A DNA stretch of 64,000 bases from Symsagittifera roscoffensis (lineage: Eukaryota; Xenacoelomorpha; Acoela; Convolutidae): positions 53,872,233 to 53,936,232 of the forward strand of contig NC_087067.1 of NCBI RefSeq assembly GCF_963678635.1, read 5' to 3'. Made by a program: the position numbers and the translations under genes. The notes below the pieces were generated by a model. The model saw only the letters and a list, made by a program, of their open reading frames with translations, was not told where the DNA came from and did no database searches. Positions 8,795 through 18,910 of the stretch are shown here, piece by piece (positions within the stretch are counted from its first letter, which is position 1; each line of letters starts with the position of its first letter).

Positions 8795-8842
8795 AAAGGT
8801 GACGGTTTTCTTTCGCTTGCTGCCCCCTGTTCTTTCTGTCCG

Positions 8843-9420
8843 TTAGATGTACTGGTTAAAATCTCTTGGGGGTATTGAGGATACTAGTTGCTGAACTATT
8901 GTCCTACAATCCCTCTCGTTCTCTTCGTGCTGTCTCCTGGACGGCATGATCTTCACCCTCTCACTGACTGTTAGCGATGCCACTGCTGCTGTCCACTCGG
9001 GGTCATCTCTGCTCACTTCTCTTTCTAACAATCCATCCAGCATCCGCATCACTTGTGGTGTGACTTGCACCGTTTTATCCAATAATGAGAGGCTGTTTAT
9101 ATTCATGCGAGAGAGTTCTTGCTGGACCAGGTTCGAGCGCAGCAACAAATCCAAGGGGACCGGGTCCTCCTTGGACAGGATCTTTATCTCGGCTGCTTTC
9201 TCTACAGGTAACTCAGGGTGCCCTGGAATTGGATGTCCAGACTTATCCAACCATCTCGTTAAGGGAAGCGCTTCATAAGTTTATTTGTCCAGAAACGAGA
9301 ATCCCTCCTTTATTTCCGCCTGATTGGCCTGCTTCTGCTCCAATCTTTCATAGAACTCAGTTTTCTTGCTGAGGCTGTCAGCATTCTGGTGTTTATCACG
9401 CATCCTATGTTCGATTATCA
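8843..9420 (-). CDS. RNase H C-terminus and RH-IN linker, interrupted
   Basis: The frame continues the RNase H domain after a frame change near 9420 (GYHMIIEHRMRDKHQNADSL is the usual end of a Ty3 RNase H). It meets a TAA at 9283-9281, continues in frame from about 9280 (a TTG near 9250 is not a credible eukaryotic start) and ends at a TAA (8845-8843) that is in frame with the integrase ORF 16 codons later. The linker is helical and unremarkable. In an undamaged copy this would be one continuous Pol segment with integrase. Confidence 0.75.
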
Positions 9421-10512
9421 TATGGTAGCCATCCATCTACCAATATAACTCTGATCCATCGAGTAGGTTTTCAACCAGGATAACGCTCTGTTGTCCACAC
9501 GTAACTTGAAGGGAGCGCTCCGCAAGTATGCACGGTACTTTTCCACGAAGGCGACTACTGCAAACATTTCTGCTTTTGGTGCGCCATATTTCATCTCTGT
9601 GTCACTCAAGACCTTGCTGCCGTATGCAATGGGACGGAGAACTGTTCTTCCGTTCCATTCTTGCTCTTGATGCAAGATTCCTGAGATGGCCACCACCGAT
9701 GCGTCTGTGTCGAGAACATACATGCCCTTTTCTGTAGGCATGCCCAGCACTGGCGCTTCGCACAGTTCCCGCTTTATGTTCTCGAAAGCAACTTGTGCCT
9801 CATCGTTCCATTCGAACTTCTTCCCTTTGTTGCGCATCAGCTTCTGCATCGGATACACCTTGTCCGCATATCCTTTTATGAATTCTCGGCAGTAATTGGC
9901 AAACCCTAGGAAGCTCATGAGCTGTGTGTCCGTTCTGGGAGCTTTCCATGTCAAAACTGCTTCCACTGCCTCCGGGTCCGGCCTCACACCATGCCTGGCC
10001 ACCATTCTTCCTAAGTACTTTATCGAATCCCTAAAGATTTCACATTTCGATGGTTTGCACTTCAATCCTGCTCTCTTCATGCATCCAAAGACCTCATCGA
10101 GCCTATGAATGTGGTCTTCCAGGGTCGGTGTCGCTATGACTACGTCATCTACGTAACACATCACTAGATTCCCGTACTTCTTGGTCACTTTCGTCAAAGC
10201 CTGGGCCATCAGTCTTTGAAAAGTGGCCGTTGCATTGCACCGGCCGAAGGGCATCCTCTTCCACTGGTACGATCCCAATTCGCACGCGAATCCGGTTTTC
10301 TCTCTGTCCATCTTTCGCAGAGGGACCTGCCAGAAGGCAGAACCTAAGTCTAATGTGGTGAAGAACTTGGCATCACCAAGCTTAGATAGGCTCTCGTCTA
10401 TTCGCGGTATCGGGTACGCATCTTTTATCGTTACCGCGTTCAAGTAACGAAAGTCGCAACAAAATCTAAGCTGCCCCCCTTCTTTTTCGCCATTACTACC
10501 CCGCAAGCCCAC
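9418..10512 (-). CDS. Reverse transcriptase core and RNase H
   Basis: RT motifs run in order: RFCCDFRYLNAVT, TTLDLGSAFWQV (first catalytic Asp), MPFGRCNATATFQRLM, the YVDD box near 10,150, LKCKPSKCEIF and YLGRMVARHGV. The RNase H begins VLDTDAS and runs through GAPKAEMFAV to RVDNRALSWLKTY. All expected catalytic positions in the visible part are present. The frame begins at a G6 run near 10,460, where the upstream RT frame enters one nucleotide out; one more G would restore it. The far end stops at 9418 after another frame change. The protein copies element RNA into DNA within Gag particles. Confidence 0.93.
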   Translation of the reverse strand: MGLRGSNGEKEGGQLRFCCDFRYLNAVTIKDAYPIPRIDESLSKLGDAKFFTTLDLGSAFWQVPLRKMDREKTGFACELGSYQWKRMPFGRCNATATFQRLMAQALTKVTKKYGNLVMCYVDDVVIATPTLEDHIHRLDEVFGCMKRAGLKCKPSKCEIFRDSIKYLGRMVARHGVRPDPEAVEAVLTWKAPRTDTQLMSFLGFANYCREFIKGYADKVYPMQKLMRNKGKKFEWNDEAQVAFENIKRELCEAPVLGMPTEKGMYVLDTDASVVAISGILHQEQEWNGRTVLRPIAYGSKVLSDTEMKYGAPKAEMFAVVAFVEKYRAYLRSAPFKLRVDNRALSWLKTYSMDQSYIGRWMATI

Positions 10513-11006
10513 GGCAATTTCGAGGGTTCTATCATGTCGTATTCAAGCAACATTTCTATTTCCGCTCGGCACGCTTCCGATTTATGTGGCGTCATTCGCC
10601 TTGCGCCTTCCCTATGGGGAACGTTGCCCTCTTCTAGTTCAATTTCGTGCTCGACGAAATTACAGCAACCGATATCCGCCTTATGTTTTGAAAATACATC
10701 TGCGTTCCGATTTAGGAGGTCCCGCAATTTTTCGAAATCTCCCTCACTTATTTTCCCTTTTAAATGTTCTATCTCTGGCAAAACCGGTTTGTCAGATTCT
10801 AGTTCATATGACGAGGGGCGTTCCGGAAAATTGGAGCAGCTTGATAAGCCGTCGTCCGTTTCGGATTTCATTGAAAACAATTTATGAATAGATTTTAATT
10901 CATTAATCCTCTTTAAAATTTTATCTTTATTGGCATGATAAGGACAGTCTTTCACACTGTATTTCTTCAAGTTTTGTGTCTCCTCATAGTCGGTCCTCAT
11001 CGGCAA
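10440..11006 (-). CDS. Reverse transcriptase N-terminal segment
   Basis: The segment carries the ordinary Ty3-type RT start: FSKHKADIGCCNFVEHEIEL, REGARRMTPHKSEACRAEIEMLLEYDMIEPSKLPWACGVVMAKKKGG. The ATG at 11006 is probably not a true start, because the frame continues eight codons upstream to the TAG that ends the protease ORF. The frame is lost at the G6 run near 10,460. A plus-strand relic at 22.8-23.38 kb aligns through the same residues. Confidence 0.88.
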   Translation of the reverse strand: MPMRTDYEETQNLKKYSVKDCPYHANKDKILKRINELKSIHKLFSMKSETDDGLSSCSNFPERPSSYELESDKPVLPEIEHLKGKISEGDFEKLRDLLNRNADVFSKHKADIGCCNFVEHEIELEEGNVPHREGARRMTPHKSEACRAEIEMLLEYDMIEPSKLPWACGVVMAKKKGGSLDFVATFVT

Positions 11007-11030
11007 AGCGTAGCCAAGCTTCTTTCCACG

Positions 11031-11789
11031 CTAGATTGAAACCGTGGTGTCCAGTGTGTTCAACAACACACTGACACACAGTCCATTTCGCGTTACCGAG
11101 AACCTCCGGCCTAAAATCACCGAACTCTGACTATTTGGATTCGGTACTAAGCAAACCTGTTTACTGTCACTTAACGAATTTAAATTTCTCATTCTAAAAA
11201 TTGCTACTACAGCTTGTCCTGGTTGTAATTTTACTTTTCTATCCAAATAAACTGGTACTTTATTTTCGTCTGTTATTATCCTATTAATTGGTCTCTTAAC
11301 AAACTTCCGGTCCGGGTTTCTAATCCGTATTAGACCGTTGTTCAAGTCAATCATCACGTCAAAATTCCTGACAAAATCTCTGCCCAAGATGAATTGGTCG
11401 GCGTCGTCCAGATTCTCTACCACCAGGAAGCTCATCCAAAGATCTCGTCCTCCCATGAGAAGGACCGTTATTGGTGTTCTTCCGGCTACGTAGATACCTC
11501 CTCGATTTGCGGCGGCCAGTCGGAGATTCGTAGGAATCAGATCTTCCCGCGTGAAGCCCATTCTTTCCCAAGTTTTTATCGGCATCACACTCACTACCGC
11601 TCCTGTGTCCAGAAGCCCTGTCACATCTGCGTCATATCCAATGTGTACCGCGTCTTGTTCCATCATGGCGTCATGGCCTATCCTGCGGACTTTGAGTTCC
11701 TCTTCACCCAAATAGATCTGCCCCATTTGGTCATCATCTGTTGTTATATAAGTCCTGGTGTAGATACTGATTCCATCCACGTTCAGCAT
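11031..11789 (-). CDS. Retropepsin-like aspartic protease
   Basis: The active site LLDTGAVVSVMP lies near residue 59, and FILGRDFVRNFDVMIDL near 136 is the usual ILGRD element after the flap. The protease matures Gag-Pol. It is in the same frame as Gag (TGA plus 11 codons upstream) and as RT (TAG at 11033-11031, then eight codons), so Gag, protease and RT look like one polyprotein cut by two stops. In the plus-strand relic at 21.9-22.8 kb the Gag/PR stop position is a serine codon and no stop is seen at the PR/RT join. The ATG at 11789 may therefore be a Met inside a polyprotein. Confidence 0.92.
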   Translation of the reverse strand: MLNVDGISIYTRTYITTDDDQMGQIYLGEEELKVRRIGHDAMMEQDAVHIGYDADVTGLLDTGAVVSVMPIKTWERMGFTREDLIPTNLRLAAANRGGIYVAGRTPITVLLMGGRDLWMSFLVVENLDDADQFILGRDFVRNFDVMIDLNNGLIRIRNPDRKFVKRPINRIITDENKVPVYLDRKVKLQPGQAVVAIFRMRNLNSLSDSKQVCLVPNPNSQSSVILGRRFSVTRNGLCVSVLLNTLDTTVSI

Positions 11790-11822
11790 TATTTGATACG
11801 GCCCATAGACCTCCAGGTAGCG

Positions 11823-14800
11823 TCAATGAAGTTTCTTCATGCGAGGGCCACCCGTCGTTAGTAGTGCTCGCACAGCTCTCGACTCGGTGCGTGGCTCCAC
11901 CTGCCTCAGATAATCTGCATATGTGTCCAAATGCATTAAAGTGAACTCGGATGGTTCACTCAGATTTCTTATTACCTGGTGTCCAGCCACTGAGATTATC
12001 GACTGTATCTTATTTCCTTGCGGCACCATGCCGAACCTCTTACCGGAGATCACTTTAAGTTTCATGTTTAAACTGCTTGGTGCTTTCGTCTCTTCGAACT
12101 CCGTTGCTTCGAAGGTATTCAGTTGCTCCTGAAGCTTCTCATTTTCCAGTTCAAGTTTCACTTTTTGTTCGATCTCTTTCGTCACCAATTCCTGTTGTAC
12201 TCTATTTAGAGCATCCCTCGCGGCTGCCTTATAATCGATCTTGAAGTCATCTGCCGCAGTTGCTGGTTTCGGCTCACGTGTCTCTTCTGTTACCGCTTGC
12301 ATTTTCTTCACCGCCAGCTCTTGAGGTTTATCCTTTCTGCGTGCCTCCGCTTCACTCAAAAGTCCAGCCTTGCTGGCTTTCACTCCTGACAAAGCTTCTT
12401 CATGTCTTGTATGCTTGATGTCTGCCACTGCATCCCAGAATTGCGGACAATCTGATTTAAAATGACCTTCCAAGTTGCAAAAGAAACACTTCGGGCCGAA
12501 TTTCGCAATTACTCCTCTCATGAAATCCTCATGGTCCAACTCTGACGCATCTTCGTCCTCGAGGCTAAAGCCTATTGCTTTCATGCCTTGTTTGTAAGCT
12601 GGGCATGCTGACACATGATGGTCCGTTGAACTGCAATTAGCACAAGAGCGTCTCTTGTCCATATCATCGCTCGGTTTGTACCAATTGTTCCCTTGGTTTG
12701 CTGGTCCGTTGTTAAAATTTCCATAATTGTTCTTGTAATATCCAGATCTCGAAGGAGGTTTCAACAAAAGATATTCTTTTGATTTGAGCCTCAACTCCTC
12801 CGGTGTTGGCGCATTGGTTGAAAGTGGCGTGTAATGCGTTGCTAGCATTGTATGAAGTTCATCATTCTTCACACCATCGATGAATTTTGAGGCTACGGCC
12901 AAGTTCATCCTTCGGTTTGACTCGTCCGGTTGGCTGCGTCTTCTCAGCATTTCCAAATCATCGAGAAACTTGTCTATCGATTCATCTTCTCGTTGCCTCC
13001 GTTTCTCGAAGCGCATCATCGCCTGGTGCCCCTGCACCCCCGATCCGAAACGGTTTAACAAGATTTCGAAGATTTTCTCTGCAGTGTCACGTTGGTATTG
13101 CTTCTTGGCCATGACACAGTTCAGGGCTGTCCCTTCTGGGTTGCTGGTGAGCGCACTGCATTCCTGTCTCTCCGACAAGTCCTCTTCCTCGAAATGCAAC
13201 TTCATTACCTCTATCCAGGTATCAATACAGCCATCAGATTCGTCTTTGTAGCATCTTGGTTTCTTAAAGACTCTTCTGGACTTCTCACTGCGTTCGTTGG
13301 TTCTAGATAACCTTGTCAGGAATGTCTCCAAAGACCTGTTCAGGGGTTCAAATGCTGTGGTCATTGCCGTTGCATCCCTTGAGTGTCCCGCTTGAGTGTC
13401 CTCACACCTCGTCGAAGGCTCTGTGTGCGGTGCATCCCTGCAATCCGAACCACCGTGAGTGTTTCCCGCTTGGCCTACATGACTCCTCCTCGGGCTTGCA
13501 TGCCCCCTGTTGCCGGAATCACTTCTCCCAGTCGCATGTGTGCCTTGCGTTGGTCGTTCGTTAGAGGTTTGTCTGTTCCCCGTTGAACTTGCTCTACTGT
13601 TCGGGCCCCATGCTCCATTACCCCTTGTGGCATAGCCTGATGAACTGCCCCTGCCTCTAGTGGATCCATACGTTTTCCTCTTTTGATGTTCATTGAAGTT
13701 CACCCTCGGTTCCCTGCTGGGACCTCCCGAGTTCGGCTCTCCTTCTTTTGGTCCACTCTTGCTACTTAGTAGCCCGTCCAACCTATCCATGATAGCCTGA
13801 GTTCGCCTCTCCATCATCGCGTCTATCTTTGTGTCAAGAGTCCCAAGAGACTGCTCTTGCTGAATTCTTAACTTCTCCATGTCGTCTCTTAAGCGTAACT
13901 CCCTCTGTTCCGCCTCTCTTGTCATTCGCGACAAATTCCTCGTCAAATGTTCGTCCGTTCTTTCTTTCAAGCGTTTTTCGCTCCTGCCAACTTCTTGTCT
14001 GTTGCGGTTTATTTCTTCCCGCAGACTTTCTCTTTCAATGTGAACTGCTCTTTCTAGTTCACTCATCCTTATTGACATCTGCTCGTTTTGTTCTCCTAAA
14101 CTGTCCACTATGTTGTTTAAGGCTTCCTCTAGTGCTGCCCCGTTATCCACGAGTGGCGTCACTACTGGTCGTGTAACCCTGTCGGTCCCAGGTAGCTTCG
14201 TGCTGGTCGAGATCCGGGCCTTGACTCTCTGCTTCAAAGTCTTTTCATTATCTATTTCAGGATCCATTAACGCGTTGCCTAGCCCTCTGGTTCTACTCTC
14301 TCCAGGTTGTGGCTCTAAACTTGTCCTAATCGCGAAGTCTTTTGACTGGCCCGGTGTGTTTGCCTCTTTGCTTATCATTGTCATTACACCAAATTTGTCC
14401 ATGGTTCCAGTCTCTCTTCCGACGTGTGCCTCACTCTCCTGGATCGAACTATTGAGGCTGACTTGAGATCCAAAGTCCCCTTGCTCCTCTTCATCCTCTT
14501 CCTCCTGGGACTCACCGTCGTTTCCTGCTCCTCCTCCCATGCTGAATGGAAAGATGTTTCCGAAGGTGTTCTTCAGTCTTTCTGAGAATGATGATGACGT
14601 TGTTTGTTTCCCAGTTCCGCCTGCCATCATAGTGTTGTCCGTCGGAGATCTTCTAGTTGCCGCTACTTCAGTTGAGATGTCGGACAGTTCCGACATCTCC
14701 TCTCGATCCAATGTCCCGGTGGAAGTGGCAAAATCATGGCCTTGTTCTACCGGGGTAGATTCACTCGCCAGCCTTCTGCTTCTCCCTTCCAGTCCATTTA

Positions 14801-15044
14801 CTTCCTGGTTGTCGTTCATGGTATGGTCCGTATTGACCTCCACTTCTAACAGTTCTTTTCGCTCTTCTGAGGTCTTCTGACTTCTCGTTTCAACCATTCT
14901 GCCTGAAACCGTCTCCCCTTTATCAGACCGGGATCGCTTGATCCAATCCACAAAGGGATCGGTCATCGTTTTTCTTTGCTTTTCAGGTATGAATTTCCAA
15001 GAGCTATTACCTCGTTTTGGTATCCTTGACTTGTCTAAACTCAT
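11823..15044 (-). CDS. Gag polyprotein with coiled coil, capsid and two zinc knuckles (1073 aa)
   Basis: The ATG at 15044 opens a long intact frame. The N-terminal 300 residues are Ser/Thr/Glu-rich and probably disordered. A coiled coil covers about 300-430, then an Arg/Gly/Ser-rich stretch to about 580. The capsid-like Ty3 gag domain spans about 590-770 (IDTWIEVMKLHFEE, ALNCVMAKKQYQRDT, RFEKRRQREDESIDKFLDDLE). Two CX2CX4HX4C knuckles, CANCSSTDHHVSAC near 800 and CFFCNLEGHFKSDC near 850, bind RNA; they are 36 residues apart. A second charged helix lies near 930-990. At 1073 aa it is much longer than usual Ty3 Gag, mainly through its N-terminus. The TGA end is in frame with the protease. Confidence 0.9.
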   Translation of the reverse strand: MSLDKSRIPKRGNSSWKFIPEKQRKTMTDPFVDWIKRSRSDKGETVSGRMVETRSQKTSEERKELLEVEVNTDHTMNDNQEVNGLEGRSRRLASESTPVEQGHDFATSTGTLDREEMSELSDISTEVAATRRSPTDNTMMAGGTGKQTTSSSFSERLKNTFGNIFPFSMGGGAGNDGESQEEEDEEEQGDFGSQVSLNSSIQESEAHVGRETGTMDKFGVMTMISKEANTPGQSKDFAIRTSLEPQPGESRTRGLGNALMDPEIDNEKTLKQRVKARISTSTKLPGTDRVTRPVVTPLVDNGAALEEALNNIVDSLGEQNEQMSIRMSELERAVHIERESLREEINRNRQEVGRSEKRLKERTDEHLTRNLSRMTREAEQRELRLRDDMEKLRIQQEQSLGTLDTKIDAMMERRTQAIMDRLDGLLSSKSGPKEGEPNSGGPSREPRVNFNEHQKRKTYGSTRGRGSSSGYATRGNGAWGPNSRASSTGNRQTSNERPTQGTHATGRSDSGNRGHASPRRSHVGQAGNTHGGSDCRDAPHTEPSTRCEDTQAGHSRDATAMTTAFEPLNRSLETFLTRLSRTNERSEKSRRVFKKPRCYKDESDGCIDTWIEVMKLHFEEEDLSERQECSALTSNPEGTALNCVMAKKQYQRDTAEKIFEILLNRFGSGVQGHQAMMRFEKRRQREDESIDKFLDDLEMLRRRSQPDESNRRMNLAVASKFIDGVKNDELHTMLATHYTPLSTNAPTPEELRLKSKEYLLLKPPSRSGYYKNNYGNFNNGPANQGNNWYKPSDDMDKRRSCANCSSTDHHVSACPAYKQGMKAIGFSLEDEDASELDHEDFMRGVIAKFGPKCFFCNLEGHFKSDCPQFWDAVADIKHTRHEEALSGVKASKAGLLSEAEARRKDKPQELAVKKMQAVTEETREPKPATAADDFKIDYKAAARDALNRVQQELVTKEIEQKVKLELENEKLQEQLNTFEATEFEETKAPSSLNMKLKVISGKRFGMVPQGNKIQSIISVAGHQVIRNLSEPSEFTLMHLDTYADYLRQVEPRTESRAVRALLTTGGPRMKKLH

Positions 15045-15854
15045 TCTCTATTTGTCACTTTTTAATGCCTATACACTTAACTCGATTACTAGAGACCTTA
15101 TAGTTTTATTAACAATAATAATGACACAACACAATAAATTTCACAAGATTCTATTAAATAGTGACCACGAATCCCTGTATGTTATCAGAGTACAGTTTGT
15201 ATAAAATTTATTCACACTAACCGATTATCGGTCCAAAGATTTGAGAACTAACACAATATGATGTTATCAGTCAATTTAAAAGATGGTGTATTCACTACCC
15301 AATCAAGCACAGTTTACGTTGATTTAAAATCAAAAACAACAAAACAAAAACAAAAAAATATATATATATAATGACAGAATATGATTATCTCTATAAAAAA
15401 AAACGTATGTGTCTTGTACTCTTAGTCGGTCGCAGTACAATAGTCGAACCTGTCTTTTAAAGAAAAGGCTTTCCCTGCTCGGTGCTGCACCAAACAGACA
15501 AAACTTTGAAGGCAGTAATTTTCTCAAGTGGGCGTCTATTGCACCCACCGAGTACTGTGTACTGTGTTACCTATCTGCCTTCGGACTGCCCGAGCTAGAC
15601 CTACTAAAACCCTCAGGGCAGTCACTTTTCACAAAAACGTATTATGTTACAATCCACACCAATGAATCACGCTCTTTTTAATTTAGACTTAGTGTCGCGA
15701 ATATCCGAGTTCGGAGCTGTTTTGTTTTGGTCTGGTTCTTATTGAAAGGCAAGTTACCAGTGCAGTCACTGATACCTAGCCTGTGTGCTAATAACCTAAT
15801 ACTTCTCACTTTTTAGTCTTTCTTTCGCCTACCTAAGTCCTTTAATAAAATAAT
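15045..15854 (-). other. Start of the long leader upstream of gag
   Basis: AT-rich sequence without a credible ORF. It includes a short A/TA-rich stretch near 15,330-15,372. I found no LTR boundary or primer-binding site here. Confidence 0.5.
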
Positions 15855-16739
15855 ACCCCTCCGGAGTGGCACAAATAGGACCCTTCCGGACTAATAGAAT
15901 CTAGACCCCTCCGGATTGGGACCCCTCTGAGTTAGTTAATATAAGACCCCTCCGGATTTGGACCCCTCCGAATTAGCAACTATAAGACCCCTCCGGATTC
16001 GGACCCCTCCTAACTTGCAAAAATTTTGACCCCTCCGGTTTGGGAGCCCTCCGGTTTTGCAAAAGTAGCTTTTTGGAGATTTCCTTTTTTCAACCTATAC
16101 CCCTCCGGATACGTTATTCGATGCAATTTTGCTTTTTCAATTAACTAGGAAGGGTATGTACTACTTTCCTAGACCCTTCCGTATTGAAGTTAAGCCTCTT
16201 ATTTGACAATTCACACTAACGGTGAAGGGTTTTATCGCTCGCCTAACTTCGGCTCGATTAAGGTTTTGCTGTGCCTTTAGCCTTCCTTTTTCATCTAGAA
16301 CAGCCTAAAGTTACTTTATTCAACCGCTATTACCTTTTGGTAGGGGTATTAGGGCTTTTCTTAAAAATTTTGTAAAACATGAAGGGTGTACCCTTCCTAA
16401 TTGAGGAATTTGCTAAAAACAATCTCAAAAAATTTTTACGCTTACTTTTCCGAAAAATTTCTGCCTCTTTCAGTAAGCTCAGCTAATTTCTGATCTATTG
16501 GTACCAAGATCAACTCAATACGCTCAGTAGTTCCAAAGTTATTAACCAAAACTTCTTTTTTCCAAACTCAAAAATTTTCTCTATTATAGGTTCCGCCTAA
16601 CTTTTTCCGCAAATCTGGTCCTCTCGTCCTAAAAATTATTGATCCGAGCTCAAAAGGCCTATACTCTTCTAGTTCAATGCAAAAGACCCGATCTAAAACG
16701 CTTTTGTAGAAAAAATTTGCGAAAAACTATGCTACCTGT

Positions 16740-16806
16740 ACCCCTCCGGATTGATGAATCCACCAAATCAAACACGTTAAGTCCGTTTTTTCTGCAAGCC
16801 GGAAGG
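16740..16806. repeat. Motif hairpin element, copy 1
   Basis: CCCTCCGGATTGATGAATCC opens the element and GCCGGAAGG closes it about 58 nt later, giving an inverted pair around a loop. The first 37 nt resemble copy 3 at 18524. Confidence 0.6.
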
Positions 16807-17619
16807 CTTTCGGGTAGCGGGTTTTAAAACTTGTAGATTCACTAGTGGACGTTGTCCGAACAACTATTTTTACTGTCGTGACTCAAAAATTTCAAAAAAT
16901 TTTCTGAAATTATAGTGTTTCGTTTTCTCAAAAATCACGAAATTTCGGTTAGTTCCAAAATAGTTCCAACCACTTCTGAACTAAATTTAACCGGTTTTGT
17001 CTATTATGGTAGTGCAGTTACGATGTAACACACTAACTTAGCGCTTTTTTTCGTTTCAAAAAATATCGATATCTCAAAAATCGCGACTTGTGGGGGGATC
17101 AAAATATCCCTATTTTGACCCTAAAAACCGGTCTGTTCTCGTTGTTTTTGACTGAAAAACGAAATAAGACTATTAATATAGGCTATATAAGTAATAATAT
17201 TAGTAATACTATACCCCTCCGGGTTTGTTTAATATCCGAATTAAGGTGCTTAACTCGGATATTCGCAGTTCGGTGAAGGGTCACTACAGTGCAGCACTGT
17301 CGAGCCCCCCACAGATTACTATCTTACTTTTTGTACCAAAAGGGATACAAAACTTGTTAACGATACCCAACAGTCGATTGTTGTTGTCGTTGAGCCTCTT
17401 CTTGTTGCTCCTTGTACTGCTTGCCGGATCAGTCTTCTCCCAAGACCCTTCCGAATTGAGCGCAAATCAGCTGACCCTTCCGGATTGAGCGCAATTTATC
17501 ATTAACGTGCTTAAATGCTCAAATAACCCTACAGTACAAGCCTCACAAACGTGCTACAAAACTGATCGTAACGATCCTGACTGATATAAATGCCTGTAAC
17601 AACAATATATCTATCAACA

Positions 17620-17770
17620 ACAAACGGGGGGGTCGGATCACATCTTGTCTGGGGGGATGATTTCAACTGATTTTTTACTTTTTTTTTTTTTACTGTTTTT
17701 GGTTTTTTCGGTTATTTTTTATGTTTTTTGTTTTTCTTTGGTACTATACTACTTTTTGTTTGGTTTTATA
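17620..17770. repeat. G7/G6 runs followed by a T-rich tract
   Basis: Plus-strand G7 and G6 runs near 17,626 and 17,651 precede about 110 nt of nearly pure T with G. On the sense (minus) strand this is a long A-rich purine tract followed by C runs. It lies inside the leader, so it is not the 3' polypurine tract. No ORF here is credible. Confidence 0.6.
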
Positions 17771-17832
17771 TATATCTTTAAGTGTTTTTGGTCACAAACC
17801 TCTCAGGGAACGAGGGAATGGCCAATCCCCCC

Positions 17833-17900
17833 ACCCTTCCTGATTCGTGAATTTTCGGTCTTAACTAAAATAAAAAAGCTATTCACGATAATCCGGAAGG
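17833..17900. repeat. Motif hairpin element, copy 2
   Basis: CCCTTCCTGATTCGTGAAT begins and AATCCGGAAGG ends this 68-nt element, the same plan as copies 1 and 3. Internal TTCGTGAAT and ATTCACGA can also pair. Confidence 0.55.
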
Positions 17901-18523
17901 CTTCCGCGTTCCGAACTACCCTTCCGCCCCGGCGGTTTAGGCCTATTAAGGGCGTTAATGTGAGCATCCGCTCGGCGCGGAGTGCTCGTTAACGGTTCTG
18001 CCGGTCATGATGTTAAAAAAGAATAACACCCAGGAGCGCCATAAAAACATGTATGTAACATTCGCCCGGAAGATACATATCGACGGAAGACAAAACTAAG
18101 TCTTAAGACGACTGGCTAACGTCTGAACAGAGCTTTCCATGCTTTTCACCGTCTCTACCAAGCCAGTACTTTTCGGTGGTCTTTTCTAACATCGGGTCGA
18201 CAAAAACGTTACTGCTTTCGGCTTCGGTCAAAACACTCAAATTAACTAAATTACATGCAGAAATAGTGAGCTCATGGCTGGGTGTCAGTATCCCCAGACC
18301 ACGAGGTCACTCCTAAAAACAGGGCTACTACTATTTATTATATTACTATTGTTTTTGTTCAGTAGATAAAAATCATCATCTCCATCGAAGATGGACCAAC
18401 CCTTTCCCCCAACTCCTAGCTTCTCATCCTTATCAAAATGAATCTAGATATTAATTAAATTCAAGTCAGGACATGACAGGAAGCTAAAAGTTTATGTAAC
18501 AGGATAAAAGTTTCAGTTCCTTT

Positions 18524-18590
18524 ACCCTTCCGGATTGATGAATCCACTGGATCAAGCTCGTTAATCCTGATTTCCTCTTAATCCGGAAGG
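18524..18590. repeat. Motif hairpin element, copy 3 (perfect 11-bp arms)
   Basis: CCTTCCGGATT at 18526 and its exact reverse complement AATCCGGAAGG at 18580-18590 enclose a loop of about 43 nt. The 5' half closely matches copy 1 at 16740 over about 37 nt. Confidence 0.7.
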
Positions 18591-18910
18591 CAGTCTTTCA
18601 CCCTTAACCGTTTTTCGCAACGGCCTTGCAACTATTTTAGCAGCACAATAGTTGCAACTCGGAGTGTTCTCTGTTACTCTGTAACTCGTTGTCGTTTTCC
18701 AATCTCGATTTCGTAGTTGTTGTTAGCGCAGCTAATGTTGTTCTGTTCTTCTTTCTCGTTTTAGCCAAAATGGCCGTTTCTGACGTTTCTCAGAAATATG
18801 ACGTCATAATTCGAATTTTTGAAATTTTAAAATACCAGAAAATTCCAGCCCTCACCGTTTGGCCAATCGTTCCAATAACGTTCTTAATTCTTAATAATCA
18901 CCAATCCGGA

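Larger units (their letters stand above)
15855..18910 (-). promoter_or_regulatory. Leader with about 17 copies of a CCC(C/T)TCCGGA motif
   Basis: ACCC(C/T)TCCGG(A) or a one-base variant occurs at 15855, 15880, 15905, 15921, 15946, 15962, 15987, 16002, 16030, 16046, 16099, 16173, 16390, 16740, 17213, 17445, 17474, 17833, 17918 and 18524 on the plus strand, with the reverse form (TCCGGAAGG) near 16798, 17890, 18580 and 18902. The first ten copies fall within 202 nt at spacings of mostly 16-28 nt. No protein is encoded. The position is the 5' untranslated or LTR region of the giant element. Possible roles are transcription-factor sites or RNA structure; no role is established. Confidence 0.75.

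Noticed and set aside
775-11825. Alternative genetic code with all stops reassigned
   Set aside because: TGA, TAG and TAA all interrupt frames here, but gag, ORF A, B, C and the 667-codon gag at the right end avoid stops completely, and relics show sense codons at some of the same positions. Lesions or readthrough are simpler.
15330-15548. 72-codon minus-strand ORF with a hydrophobic end
   Set aside because: The hydrophobic part comes from A/T simple sequence near 15,340-15,372; no relic or motif supports it.
17645-17992. 115-codon plus-strand ORF in the leader
   Set aside because: The Phe/Leu-rich translation is just the T-rich tract.
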